Shown here: piece after piece, positions 7,409 through 16,799 of the stretch
How positions within the stretch are numbered: the first letter of the stretch is position 1
Layout: each line of letters begins with the position of its first letter
The notes under the pieces: model-generated
Seen by the model: the letters and a program-made list of their open reading frames with translations, nothing else
What the model was told of the DNA's origin: nothing
The model's database searches: none
Translations under genes and position numbers: made by a program
DNA from: Deltaproteobacteria bacterium Ga0077539
Lineage (GTDB): Bacteria > Myxococcota_A > Polyangia > Polyangiales > Ga0077539
Assembly: GCA_001465015.1 (NCBI GenBank)
Contig: LNEO01000342.1
Span: forward strand, 1 to 64,000
Direction of reading: 5' to 3'
Length of the DNA: 64,000 bases

Positions 7409-9105
7409 CGGTGGGACGACGCTCGAGAGCGCTCCTGGCGTCCGCTGCGCTCGTGCTCGCGAGCTGCGGAGCACAAACGCAGCTCATCGTCGTGATCGGC
7501 ACGGATCTGGCTCTGCCCATGCAGGCCGATCGGATCACGCTGACCGTCGAAGGAGCGGAGGAGGCTGACGCTTCTTCGATGCCGATGACGATCGAGGTTC
7601 CTGTCGCGAATGGAATGCCGAGCGGAGGGTGGACGCTCGGCGTTCGACCGCGGACTGGCGCGAGTCAGGTGATCGTTCGAGCAGAGGCGCTGCTCGGCAC
7701 TGCGCCGGTGGTGTCAACGCGGGTCGTGACGACGTTTCGAGCAGGAGAAACACGGTACGTTCCGGTGTTGCTCTCCAGCCGCTGCGCCGCGCTCCGCTGT
7801 CCCGCGAGTCTTGTGTGTGATGCGAATCGAGGCTGCGTGGAGCCGACGGTCGTCGACGCCTCGACGCTCCCGAGCACACGGCCGTGCGCTCCGAGCACCG
7901 AGCGCTGCGGCACCCAGTGCGTCGACACGTCCCGGGACCGGTCGAATTGTGGTGCGTGCGGCGCGGCGTGCAGCGGGACGTGCGTTCAGGGCATCTGCGA
8001 AACGCGCGCCGTGCGCGAGTTGGTCGCGGGCGCGCGCCACACCTGCGCGCGCACCCAGGGCGGCGAGATGTTCTGCTGGGGCGCGCTCGGAACGAACGAG
8101 GTCCAGCAGCCCGCTCGGGTTTCGATCGGCAACGTGGTTCAGATGGCCGCGGGGCGCGAGCACGTGTGCGCAAGAACGAGTGACCGACGCGACGCTTGCT
8201 GGGGAACCAACGGTTCGGGACAGATCGGCGCGCAAGTCCAAGAGAGCTCGACCCCTCGCGCGTTGGATCGGACTGACTTTACCGGAACATCACGGCACAT
8301 CGCCGCGGGCGCTAAACACACATGCATCGCGACGACCGAAGGGATGCGCTGCTGGGGCGGCAACAGCCGCTCACAGAGCGGACCGATGGCAGCGGAGTCG
8401 ATCCGGTCTACGCCGGTGCCCGCGACGCTCGACGTCGTGCACGCCGCCGCCGGAGACGCGTTCACGTGCTTCGCGCGAGCGTTGCTTCCGGCAAACAGTT
8501 CGAACGGTGCCGTTTCCTGCTTCGGCGACAACACGCTCGGACAATGTGGAGCAACGCCGCCGACGCTGTTCTCTCAGCCTCGCGACATCACGTTCAGCGA
8601 TGGCAGCGGCCTTCGGCGGGTGACCGTCCTCGCGGCCGGCGCCGAGCACGTGTGCGCGCTGAGAGAAGGAGCCAGCGTGCTGTGTTGGGGCTCCAATGCC
8701 CGCCGCCAAATTGGCTCGAATGCTGACGTGGAGAGGCAGCCACTCCCACAGCTGGTGACGAATCACAGCTTCTCATCGATCTACGCCGGCGGAGCGAACA
8801 CGTGCGGTCTGGACATGGACCGTCGACTGTGGTGCTGGGGCGACAACACGAACAGGTGGCTCTTCGACGACTCAGAGAGCCGAATCGCGACGCCGAGGCG
8901 AGTCCATTGGCTCAGCGGGCGAGTGCGCGCAGTCGCGATCGGCGCGGGGGCGACTAACACCGCAGGCGTCGCCCCGACGCGCATCTGCGTCGCGCTCGAC
9001 TCGGGTCTCGTGTATTGCTGGGGAGATAACCAGGACGGTCACCGCGGTGTCGGCTCGGATGCTCCATCGCTCTCCGCCCCGCGGCTCGTCGTGCTCCCCC
9101 AGTGA
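7405..9105 (+). CDS. RCC1-repeat beta-propeller lipoprotein
   Basis: The product is 566 residues. The signal peptide ends VLASC with Cys at about 21. The N-terminal 130 residues form a beta domain (LIVVIGTDLALPMQADRITL...ARYVPVLL-type) also seen at the start of the 37610-39913 lipoprotein. A short Cys-rich segment follows (CGTQCVDTSRDRSNCGACGAAC). From about residue 200 there are six to seven RCC1-type blades, recognisable by repeated AAGxxHTCAR...CWGxNxxGQxG. Cysteines within the blades suggest disulfide-stapled extracellular repeats. RCC1 propellers bind protein or polysaccharide partners. The partner here is unknown. The start codon overlaps the stop of the TPR gene. Confidence 0.85.
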   Translation: MTVGRRSRALLASAALVLASCGAQTQLIVVIGTDLALPMQADRITLTVEGAEEADASSMPMTIEVPVANGMPSGGWTLGVRPRTGASQVIVRAEALLGTAPVVSTRVVTTFRAGETRYVPVLLSSRCAALRCPASLVCDANRGCVEPTVVDASTLPSTRPCAPSTERCGTQCVDTSRDRSNCGACGAACSGTCVQGICETRAVRELVAGARHTCARTQGGEMFCWGALGTNEVQQPARVSIGNVVQMAAGREHVCARTSDRRDACWGTNGSGQIGAQVQESSTPRALDRTDFTGTSRHIAAGAKHTCIATTEGMRCWGGNSRSQSGPMAAESIRSTPVPATLDVVHAAAGDAFTCFARALLPANSSNGAVSCFGDNTLGQCGATPPTLFSQPRDITFSDGSGLRRVTVLAAGAEHVCALREGASVLCWGSNARRQIGSNADVERQPLPQLVTNHSFSSIYAGGANTCGLDMDRRLWCWGDNTNRWLFDDSESRIATPRRVHWLSGRVRAVAIGAGATNTAGVAPTRICVALDSGLVYCWGDNQDGHRGVGSDAPSLSAPRLVVLPQ

Positions 9106-9158
9106 ACTCGCTGTTTGACGGCATCTTTCGCGGCCAGTAGCGTTTCGCTCGGCTCGTG

Positions 9159-10667
9159 ATGTGGAAGCCGGGTAACTCGATTGGACCGTACCGGCTCGAA
9201 GCGAGCCTGAAGTCCGGCGGGATGGGCGCGCTGTTTCTCGCGCGACGCGAGGGCGCGGCAGGCTTTCAGCGCTTCGTCGCGATCAAGGTGATCCACGCGC
9301 ACCTGGCGTCGGACCCGACGTTCGTCAGGATGTTCGTCGACGAGGCGCTGTTGTCCGCGAAGATCCAGCACCCCAACGTCGTTCATGTCGAAGAGCTCGG
9401 CGAGTGGGAGGGCAGCTACTTCCTCGCGATGGAGTACGTTCCGGGCTGCTCGCTCGCGCAGCTGCTCTCCGCGCTGTCTCGCGCGGGCCGGCGGCTCTCG
9501 CCGCGGGTCGCCGCGTACATCGCCGCCCAGGTCGCGGATGGATTGCACGCCGCGCACGAGACGCGCGGAGACGACGGCGCGCTGCTCGGCGTGGTGCACC
9601 GCGACGTGAGCCCACAAAACGTGCTGCTCGCGACGAACGGCGCCGTCAAGCTGATCGACTTCGGCGTCGCCAAGGCCCGCGGACGCTCGCAACAAACTGC
9701 ATCCGGCTCCATCCGCGGAAAGCTCCGTTACATGCCTCCAGAGCAGGCGCGCGGCGACGAGATCGATCGACGCGCCGACGGCTATGCGCTCGGGATCGTG
9801 CTCTGGGAGATGCTCACGGGTCGCAGGCTCTTCGACGCGCCCAACGATTTCGCGCTCATCGATCGCGTGCGAAATCCCGAGATCGTTCGCCCCAGCACGT
9901 GGGCGACGGACGTCGACGAAGAGCTCGACGAGCTGGTGCTGTGGGCGCTCTCGCCTCGAGCCGAGGACCGACCGGCGACGGCGCTCGAGCTACGCGCTCG
10001 CCTCGCAGAGGCCGTGCCCGACGCGCTCGCGTTGGGGGCGACGCAGCTGGCCGCGCTGATCCGATCGGTGTTCGGCGAGCTGGCAGAGGGTCCGAAGCTG
10101 CCGACGCCTTCGCGCGAGCCTGCTGCGCAGCCCGTTCGCGCCGCGACCGAAGAGATGAACACCGCGGACGTGATCGAAGAGCTCACGAGGCTCACCGAGC
10201 ACGGCGAGCGCTACGACGACAAGCAAGAGCCCGAAGACAAGCTCGTCGCGATGCCAGTCTCGAAGCTGGTGCGCGTCGAGGAGCCTCACAAACGTGCGCC
10301 ATGGCGGTGGGCGGTCGGCATCCTCGCGCTGCTCGTGCTCGGCGCAGGCTCGGTCGTCGCAGCGACGCGTCGAGAAGGCGCGCAACGCGCGGTGATCACC
10401 CCGGCGCCGACCGTCACCGCGCCGCCGACCGTCGCCCCGCCGGTGTTTCTGCAGACCGTACCGATCGCCGAGACGACCGAGTCGAGAGACTCGGGGGTGT
10501 CGCTCACCACGAGATCGACGCAACGATCGAGCGCGACGGCCACACACACGCGAAGAGACTCGTCGCGAGCCGACGCGGCGACGCACGCGCCGAGCGCGGC
10601 CGCGCGCGACCCGAGCGCGTCGTCGATCCGCGCGCCGGGACCCTTTCCCACGAGCCTGGGGTTCTGA
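9159..10667 (+). CDS. Hanks-type Ser/Thr protein kinase, membrane-anchored
   Basis: The product is about 502 residues; a GTG one codon upstream (9156) is an alternative start. The kinase domain covers roughly residues 8-275: glycine loop KSGGMGALFLA, VAIK with K43, catalytic H147-R-D149 in HRDVSPQN, DFGVAK metal-binding motif, and MPPEQARG as APE loop. The HRDVSPQN version is typical of myxobacterial kinases. A juxtamembrane region is followed by one membrane helix (about 381-404) and a Thr/Ser/Ala-rich extracytoplasmic tail of about 100 residues with no recognisable sensor domain. It probably phosphorylates cytoplasmic FHA or other targets in response to envelope signals. The next gene downstream is the frameshifted one at 10697. 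Confidence 0.93.
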   Translation: MWKPGNSIGPYRLEASLKSGGMGALFLARREGAAGFQRFVAIKVIHAHLASDPTFVRMFVDEALLSAKIQHPNVVHVEELGEWEGSYFLAMEYVPGCSLAQLLSALSRAGRRLSPRVAAYIAAQVADGLHAAHETRGDDGALLGVVHRDVSPQNVLLATNGAVKLIDFGVAKARGRSQQTASGSIRGKLRYMPPEQARGDEIDRRADGYALGIVLWEMLTGRRLFDAPNDFALIDRVRNPEIVRPSTWATDVDEELDELVLWALSPRAEDRPATALELRARLAEAVPDALALGATQLAALIRSVFGELAEGPKLPTPSREPAAQPVRAATEEMNTADVIEELTRLTEHGERYDDKQEPEDKLVAMPVSKLVRVEEPHKRAPWRWAVGILALLVLGAGSVVAATRREGAQRAVITPAPTVTAPPTVAPPVFLQTVPIAETTESRDSGVSLTTRSTQRSSATATHTRRDSSRADAATHAPSAAARDPSASSIRAPGPFPTSLGF

Positions 10668-10696
10668 GCGCTCGGAGTTCAACGGCGCTCGGATCG

Positions 10697-11534
10697 ATGC
10701 GGGGAGTGCTCGTCGTTGCCAGCGCGAACGTCGGCTGCTCGGAAGAGGGCGTTCGTCCCGCGGACGGCCGTCGAAGCGACGCGGCGATGGACGGCTTCGT
10801 TCCTGAGCGCGGCGAGCGGGTGATCTTCGGGCCGGGCACAGACGCGATGGTGGTCGGTCGCTTCGGCGCTCCCTCGGTGGCAGACCCGATGCGCGCCGCG
10901 AGGATCTTGTGTCCGCTCGACGAGGTCGTGTTTCCGCGCAACGTGTGGGCGCCGCACGTGCAGTGGGAAGGCGGCGGGGCGATGAGAGACGGGGGCATCT
11001 ACTCCCATGCGACGACAGCCGCGGCGCGGCAGCGAGCGACGTCAGCGGCGGCGCGTTCTATCGAAACTTCACGCCGTGTACGACGGAGGGTCTGGACCCG
11101 AGCATCGACGGCGCGGGCGAGTTTCGCTCGGCGTACTGGCTGCTCTTCTACGGCCGAAGGGACTGCAGCAACGCGCAGGTCGGAACGCGCGGGACGGGGC
11201 GCCGCCAGATCTGGGTCAGCGCGATCTCGACGGACGTGCGCGAAGGGCGCGACGCGAGCGCGGTTCCCTACTGGCTGCCTGGGCAAGAGGTCGCGCAACA
11301 AAACGCGTCGGCGTTGTGTGCGCCCCTGGCGTGTCGGCCTTCCGACGTGGACCGTTCGGACAACGGCGAGTGCTGCAGCGGCGATTGTTTCAGCGGCCGG
11401 TGCCTCCCGGCGGCGGGAGCGACAGCGGTCCAGGAGCCTGTCGACGCGAGGGTCAACGCTGCGGCTCCAACGCAGACTGCTGCGACCGCTCGCTCACGTG
11501 CGTGGACTCGATCTGCGTCTCGATGCCGCTGTGA
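10697..11534 (+). pseudogene. Lipoprotein gene disrupted by two frameshifts
   Basis: Coding character jumps through all three frames on the same strand. Frame one (from ATG 10697) gives a short signal with lipobox ANVGC, then a Ser/Asp linker and a domain containing ILCPLDEVVFPRNVWAPHVQWEGG up to about 11010. Frame two then carries SGGAFYRNFTPC...YWLLFYGRRDCSN...GQEVAQQNASALCAPLACR...CCSGDCFSGRC to about 11405. Frame three supplies a Cys-rich tail (GQRCGSNADCCDRSLTC) and stops at 11534. Both changes are consistent with loss of one base, the first near 10990-11045 and the second near 11405-11425, each close to G/C-rich runs. Either the gene is decaying or these are sequencing indels. Function is unknown; its Cys-rich end resembles neighbouring secreted proteins. 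Confidence 0.65.
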
Positions 11535-11592
11535 TTCGACGGTAGCGCGCGAGACCCGAACCCCTCTGTACGCGTTGCGGTATGGTCGCGCC

Positions 11593-14500
11593 GTGGAGAA
11601 TCAACGAACACGGACGCGTCTCTTCGCGTCTGTCTCGCTGCTCGCTGCGGCGCTCGGCGCCGACGCGTGCACGCCCAACGCCGCGCCCGTGCGCTGGGAG
11701 TGTCCCGCTGGATGGGTCTCCACGACGCGCGGCGGCTGCGCGCCCGCGGCGCTCGTCTGCGACACACCCGAGGCTGCGATGGGCGCGTGCACCGCGGCGC
11801 TAGGGACGCCGCCGACCATCAACGAGCCGAGCGGCGCAACCCATCGCGGGTTCGCTCGAGGAGCCAACGGAGAGATCCTCGGCGGCCATCGAGCGTCGTC
11901 GGACCCGATGATTCCTGGGGCTGATTTTCAAGCAACCCCTCCCGCGAGCGTCCCTGCTGCGGACTTCGCGCCTCTTGCGCCGCGCATGCAGTGCCCCATG
12001 GGCTGGTCTTCGCGCGCGGGACTGTGCGACCCCGAAATCCGCGCGGATTGCCCGGCAGGAAGCGGCGCGCTCCCTTCGGGACAGTGCACGCAGACCGCCG
12101 CCAGCGCGTGCCCGACGGGCGCCTTTGCGATGGCAACGGCCGGAGAAACCGCGCGCTACGTGTTGGCGGGGGCTCCTGCGGGCGGAGATGGCAGCGAAGC
12201 GCGCCCGTTCGACAGCGTGACGGCGGCGCTCTCGGCGGCGCCGATGGCGACGGTCTTGCTCCTCGGCGAAGGCGCGTACAGCGCGGTGACGTTGTCTCGC
12301 GCGATCACGCTGCGAGGGCGCTGCCCGAGCTCGACGCGAATCTCCGCAGGAGCGAGCGCGAACGCGCTTCGGGTCGACAGCGCAAGCGCTCGCGTCGAAG
12401 GCGTCACGCTCGAAGGAGGCACGGCCGCGGTGCACGTCGCAGCGGGCGCGTCGCTGACGCTCGGACGAGCGATCGTGCGTGGGGCTACGGGCTACGGCGT
12501 TCACTCCTCGGGGATGCTCGAGCTGCAAGACGCGTGGATCGACGCGATCGACGATCGCGCCGAAGGCTCTGCGGGCGTCTTCATCGAGGCCGGCGGCGCG
12601 ACGATCGCGCGCGTGAGCATCACGGATTCAGCGCGCGTGGGCGTTCGGATCCTCGCGGACACGACGGTGCGCGACAGCGCGATGCTTCGCGCCGGCGTGC
12701 GATCGATGACCGGGACGCTGCCCGCAGCAGGCATCGAGGCGCGCAACGCCGCGGTGACGATCGAGCGAGTCGCCGTCGTCGGCAGCCGACAGTACGGCGT
12801 GCTCGTCGCGGACACCGCGAGCGCGACGGCGAGCGATCTGTTCGTCGCGCGCACGACGGGCAGCGCCAGCGCAGGGACAGGGCGGGGCGTGGACCTCGAA
12901 GGGTCAGCCCAGTGCACGATCCGTCGACTCGGCTGCGAAAACAATCTCAACGGTTGCTTTCTGCACTTCAGCCGCTCGCTCGCGACGCTCGAGGACGTCG
13001 TCGTGCGCGGCGGCTCGAGCCCGTTCGGACTGTATTTTGGCGGAGGGACAGCGAACGTGTCGCGGGCGGACGTCTCGGGCGTCGCGGGGACGGGAGTCCT
13101 CGCCACGCGCGGCGCGCGAGCGACGATCAGCGACCTGGTCGTGCACGACAGCGCGGCGGCGGCGACGACGGTCGCGGACGTGACGGCGCAGAACGCCGGG
13201 GTCCTCGAGCTGTCTCGCGTGCGACTGAGCGAGCGCAGCCCGCGCGCGTTTTCGCTGGTCGCCACCGGCGCGCGCTCACGCGTGGTGCTCCGCTCGGGCG
13301 TGCTCTTCTCGAGCGTCGCGAGCAACAGCGCGGGCGCGCTCGAGGCCGCGGAGCTGAGGCTGCTCGGAGGACGCGACTTCGGCGTCGTGACGAGCGGCGC
13401 CGGATCGACGCTGCGGCTCGTGGATTCGATCGTCGATCCGAGCGCTGACAACGACACGACCGCCCGGTTGGGCGCGGAAGAAATGGCCTCGCTCGAGGTC
13501 GAGCGCGTGACGCTTCGCGCCCGCGCGTACACGGGGGTCGTCGCTGGCAGCCGCGGGAGAGTTCGCGTGCGGGACATGCAAGTCAGCGACGTTCTTCGTC
13601 CGAGGATCGAGGCCGACGGCGCGATCCGAGTGTCCGCAGCGTTTGGCGCAGCGGAGGGCGGGCAGCTCGAGGCCGAACGGACTCGATCAGTGATTTCGCA
13701 GGGAGTTCACTGGTACGCGAAGGGCGAAGGGAGCGTCGTCACCGTGCGCGAGGCGCTCGCGCGAGGCACGGGAGAGGCGAGCTTGTGCCTCGCGTGCCTG
13801 GGCGCGATCGCGCGCGAAGGCGCGACGGTCTCGGTGTCCCGCGCGAGGCTCGACGAGGTGACAGGAACTGCCCTCGGCGCCGACAGCGCTGCGCGCCTCG
13901 AGGTGCGCGACACCGTTGTCCGAGCGCCCGTCGCGCACGAGCCGAACACCGAAGCCGGGCAGCAGTTCACCGGGCTGGGAGCGCTCGTTCGCGAGTCGGC
14001 GACGGGGATCTTCGAGCGCGTCGTGATCGAGGACGCAACGACGGCCGGAGCGCTGGTCTCGTCGGGCGCGAGCCTCTTGCTGCGCGACTGCGCGGTTCGT
14101 CGCGTCCGGCGCTGGCGCAACGAGATTCTGGGCTGGGGGGTGGGATCGACCTTCGGAGGCCAGCTCGAAGCGCGCGGCCTGCTCGTCGAAAATGCGTTCG
14201 AGGGCGGCGTCTTGCTCGCGGGCAACGGCGCGACGGGCGTCTTGGAAGACGCGATCGTTCGCACCGTCGCGGCCTCCGCGCGCGGCCTCGGGATGGGCGT
14301 CGGCGTGTTCGACGGCGCGACGGGCACGTTCGATCGCGTCGCGATCGACGCCGTCGAGGGGATCGGGCTGGGCGTCGGAGGCGCGACGAGCGCCGCGGCG
14401 GGCACCGCGAGGGCGAGCGACGTCTTCCTGCGAAGCGTGCGCCCAGGGACGCTCGCTCCGCGAGGACCGGGCTTCGCCGAACCACAGACCGCGAGCATCG

Positions 14501-14763
14501 GGATCATTTCGACCCGCGGCACGAGCCTCACGGCTTCGCGCATCACTGCGTTCGACGCCGGATACGGCGTGTACAACCAGGGCGGCACGCTCGTGCTGAG
14601 ACAGGGCGTGGTGTCCGGGATGGTGGACGCGCTCGGCGCCTTCGAAGAACGCGAACCGAGCCTCGTCGACGTGTGGGGCCACGGCAACGCGAACAACGGA
14701 GTTCGCTCGAACACGACGCTCGGCGCCGTCGGCTTCGCGCTCCCGACGGGGATCGGCCGCTGA
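11593..14763 (+). CDS. Large right-handed beta-helix lipoprotein
   Basis: The product is 1056 residues from a GTG at 11593. The signal peptide ends LGADAC. Cys-rich segments follow (WECPAGWVSTTRGGC, CPMGWSSRAGLCDPE). A DUF1565-like entry module comes next (GSEARPFDSVTAALSAAPMATVLLLGEGAY), and then about 800 residues of parallel beta-helix rungs. These have repeated short hydrophobic strands and Gly/Ala/Thr turns, such as VEGVTLEGGTAAVHV and ARVSITDSARVGVRI. Such solenoids are often polysaccharide lyases or adhesive surface proteins. No catalytic residues of a pectate-lyase family are evident, so enzymatic activity is not claimed. It is the longest gene in the window. Confidence 0.8.
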   Translation: MENQRTRTRLFASVSLLAAALGADACTPNAAPVRWECPAGWVSTTRGGCAPAALVCDTPEAAMGACTAALGTPPTINEPSGATHRGFARGANGEILGGHRASSDPMIPGADFQATPPASVPAADFAPLAPRMQCPMGWSSRAGLCDPEIRADCPAGSGALPSGQCTQTAASACPTGAFAMATAGETARYVLAGAPAGGDGSEARPFDSVTAALSAAPMATVLLLGEGAYSAVTLSRAITLRGRCPSSTRISAGASANALRVDSASARVEGVTLEGGTAAVHVAAGASLTLGRAIVRGATGYGVHSSGMLELQDAWIDAIDDRAEGSAGVFIEAGGATIARVSITDSARVGVRILADTTVRDSAMLRAGVRSMTGTLPAAGIEARNAAVTIERVAVVGSRQYGVLVADTASATASDLFVARTTGSASAGTGRGVDLEGSAQCTIRRLGCENNLNGCFLHFSRSLATLEDVVVRGGSSPFGLYFGGGTANVSRADVSGVAGTGVLATRGARATISDLVVHDSAAAATTVADVTAQNAGVLELSRVRLSERSPRAFSLVATGARSRVVLRSGVLFSSVASNSAGALEAAELRLLGGRDFGVVTSGAGSTLRLVDSIVDPSADNDTTARLGAEEMASLEVERVTLRARAYTGVVAGSRGRVRVRDMQVSDVLRPRIEADGAIRVSAAFGAAEGGQLEAERTRSVISQGVHWYAKGEGSVVTVREALARGTGEASLCLACLGAIAREGATVSVSRARLDEVTGTALGADSAARLEVRDTVVRAPVAHEPNTEAGQQFTGLGALVRESATGIFERVVIEDATTAGALVSSGASLLLRDCAVRRVRRWRNEILGWGVGSTFGGQLEARGLLVENAFEGGVLLAGNGATGVLEDAIVRTVAASARGLGMGVGVFDGATGTFDRVAIDAVEGIGLGVGGATSAAAGTARASDVFLRSVRPGTLAPRGPGFAEPQTASIGIISTRGTSLTASRITAFDAGYGVYNQGGTLVLRQGVVSGMVDALGAFEEREPSLVDVWGHGNANNGVRSNTTLGAVGFALPTGIGR

Positions 14764-14861
14764 GCTGCTCGCGCGGCGCAGAGCCTCGAACCCGTCGTTC
14801 TGCCGGAGAAACCAGCGCCGCGAGAACCTCGCGCCCGTCCGATTGTCCCAACCGCCTCGCC

Positions 14862-16016
14862 ATGACCGTCGTTCGTCGTTGTTTCTTCGCGTTGTTGCTC
14901 GCCACCGACGCGCGCTGCGCTGCGAGCCCGCGGGGCGAGATCGCTCGCACCGGCTCTCGCGTGATTGTGTTGGACGCGTCGAGCCACTCGGACTCGTCTC
15001 CGCCGCCAACGCCGCTCGACGCGTCGACCGGCGAGCGAGCGGACCGCGTCACGACGGCTCGTTCGTCGCGCCCTCACCTCGCGCCGGACGCGGGCGTCGC
15101 CTTCGACGGGCCTCCTCGGTCCTTCGCCGAGCTGCTCGAGACATCGAGGCCGGTGTACTGGCGAACCTCGTCCATCGCCGGCCCGAAGTGCGTCCGTTGG
15201 GACACGCGAAGGTCTCGCGCTGACGGTCCTCCGGACGTTCTGTCGAGCACCGTCGAGGTCCTGTGCGTTCGCCACACGACCAGCGTGCGACTCAACCTCG
15301 AAACGAGCGACACGCTGGTGTTCGACGGCATCGGCGGATCGACGATGACGCGCACCGGAGGCAGCGGATGGATGGGTCCGCGCGGTCCACGGACGACCGT
15401 GACCTGGGTCGACAGCGACGAGCGAACGGTGCTCACGAGCGAAGGGCCCTGGTTTCTCAGCGAAGAAGCGTGCATGTCCGCGTCGAGCGAGCTGCCCTCC
15501 TCCCGTCCCGCAGCGTGGAGATCGACGATGCCCATCGACGATGCGCTGCGCACCGCTTCGACGCTGCCCGAACAGCGATGGGCGATCGCGAGCGAGAGGC
15601 CCCGCGGCGCGCCGACGGAGATCGAGCGCGCGGTTCGCACGATGTTTCGACAAGGTCGCACGGTCTGGCAGGCCGACGTCGGACACGCTTGCAAAGGTTG
15701 GCGCGTCACGCTGCGTGACAACACCGTGCAGCTCGTTCGTGACGTCCTGGTGCGCCGCGGCGTTCGGCGCGTCACTCAGCAGAATCTGCGCTGGCACGGG
15801 GCGTGTGGCTCGTTCGAACACGGGGGCTGCTTCACCTCTCTGATCGGACCAAACCTCGGAAGCACCGGCGGATCGAGCAGCGAGCGCTGGTTCTCGATCG
15901 ACCGAGTGGGCGACGGATGGATCGAGTCCGAAGATCGTCGGTTATTCTCGTCGCAGGGGGCGTGCGAGCGAACGCCGAGGGCGCGCCGCGCGCCGTTCTT
16001 CGACTCGTGCGAGTGA
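14862..16016 (+). CDS. Secreted protein of unknown function
   Basis: The product is 384 residues. The N-terminus (MTVVRRCFFALLLATDARCAA) is a signal peptide that could end at a lipobox-like DARC, followed by a Ser/Asp/Pro linker. The mature part appears to contain two related halves: WRTSSIAGPKCVRWDT...FDGIGGSTMTRTGGSGWMG...WFLSEEAC and WQADVGHACKGWRVT...WFSIDRVGDGWIES...LFSSQGAC. Each ends in an aromatic-Ser-x-x-x-AC motif, suggesting an internal duplication of a disulfide-bonded beta module. I do not recognise the family. It follows the beta-helix gene by 98 bp on the same strand and converges on the Cys-rich lipoprotein at 16100. Confidence 0.6.
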   Translation: MTVVRRCFFALLLATDARCAASPRGEIARTGSRVIVLDASSHSDSSPPPTPLDASTGERADRVTTARSSRPHLAPDAGVAFDGPPRSFAELLETSRPVYWRTSSIAGPKCVRWDTRRSRADGPPDVLSSTVEVLCVRHTTSVRLNLETSDTLVFDGIGGSTMTRTGGSGWMGPRGPRTTVTWVDSDERTVLTSEGPWFLSEEACMSASSELPSSRPAAWRSTMPIDDALRTASTLPEQRWAIASERPRGAPTEIERAVRTMFRQGRTVWQADVGHACKGWRVTLRDNTVQLVRDVLVRRGVRRVTQQNLRWHGACGSFEHGGCFTSLIGPNLGSTGGSSSERWFSIDRVGDGWIESEDRRLFSSQGACERTPRARRAPFFDSCE

Positions 16017-16099
16017 GCCTCTTGTTCGCTTCGACACGAGCGAGCACGAGAGCCGACGCTGACTGCGATGCTTTCGGCGCTCAGCGGTCGGATCGGGGA

Positions 16100-16657
16100 T
16101 CAATCGCAGGGCATCTCGACGCAGCGGCCGCGGCAGCAGTTCTGTGTGCGAAAACACTGATTGCCGCACGCGCCGCAGTTCATCGGATCGTCTTCGAACG
16201 GGGTCTCGCAGCCGTTGTAGTTGTTCGAATCGCAGTTGCCGTGAAGGCGGTCGCAGGTGATGTCGCAAGCGCCGGCGACGCATTGAACGCGCGTCGTGCC
16301 GACAGGATCACACGGGACTTCGCAGATGCCGCAGTGCATCGTCGACGTGTTGATGTCGACGCACTCGGCGCCGCACAGCATCCTGCCCCCGCTGCACATG
16401 GGCTGACTGTCGACCATCCCCTGATCGACCATGGTCGCGTCGACCGCGCGCGAGTCGGTCGGCGAGCTGTCGCGAGGCTGCGCGCCCGCGTCGGACGTCG
16501 CGTCGAGCGACGAGTCCAGCGCGGGATTCGCTGCGTCGAGCGTCGCCGAGTCTCGGACGATCACGACGTCGCGGGTGAGCGTTTCCTCGCTCGGAGCGCA
16601 GCGGCACAGGCCCCAACCGACCGCGACCAGCATGGCCACTCGACGCGCGACGCTCAT
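16100..16657 (-). CDS. Cys-rich secreted lipoprotein
   Basis: The product is 185 residues. The signal peptide ends GLCRCAPS, with lipidation at the Cys before APS. An Asp/Ser/Ala linker occupies about residues 30-85. The C-terminal half holds two copies of a small disulfide module common in myxobacterial surface proteins: CGAECVDINTSTMHCGICEVPC and NGCETPFEDDPMNCGACGNQC, the latter followed by CCRGRCVEMPC. The pattern (C-x-C-V...NCGxCxxxC) suggests EGF-sized knots. No enzymatic function is implied. It is convergent with the 14862 gene and divergent from the helical protein at 16800. Confidence 0.7.
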   Translation of the reverse strand: MSVARRVAMLVAVGWGLCRCAPSEETLTRDVVIVRDSATLDAANPALDSSLDATSDAGAQPRDSSPTDSRAVDATMVDQGMVDSQPMCSGGRMLCGAECVDINTSTMHCGICEVPCDPVGTTRVQCVAGACDITCDRLHGNCDSNNYNGCETPFEDDPMNCGACGNQCFRTQNCCRGRCVEMPCD

Positions 16658-16799
16658 GGTGCGTCATGCAAGCGCAGGTGGATATCGCCTGTCAACGTCC
16701 TGGAGTTTCGAAGGCAAGACCCGCGCAGACCCGCGTTTCGACGGGGGTGGGCGCGCTGCGTGACGCCGTCGATCGCCAGTAGCGTATCCTCGACGACCG

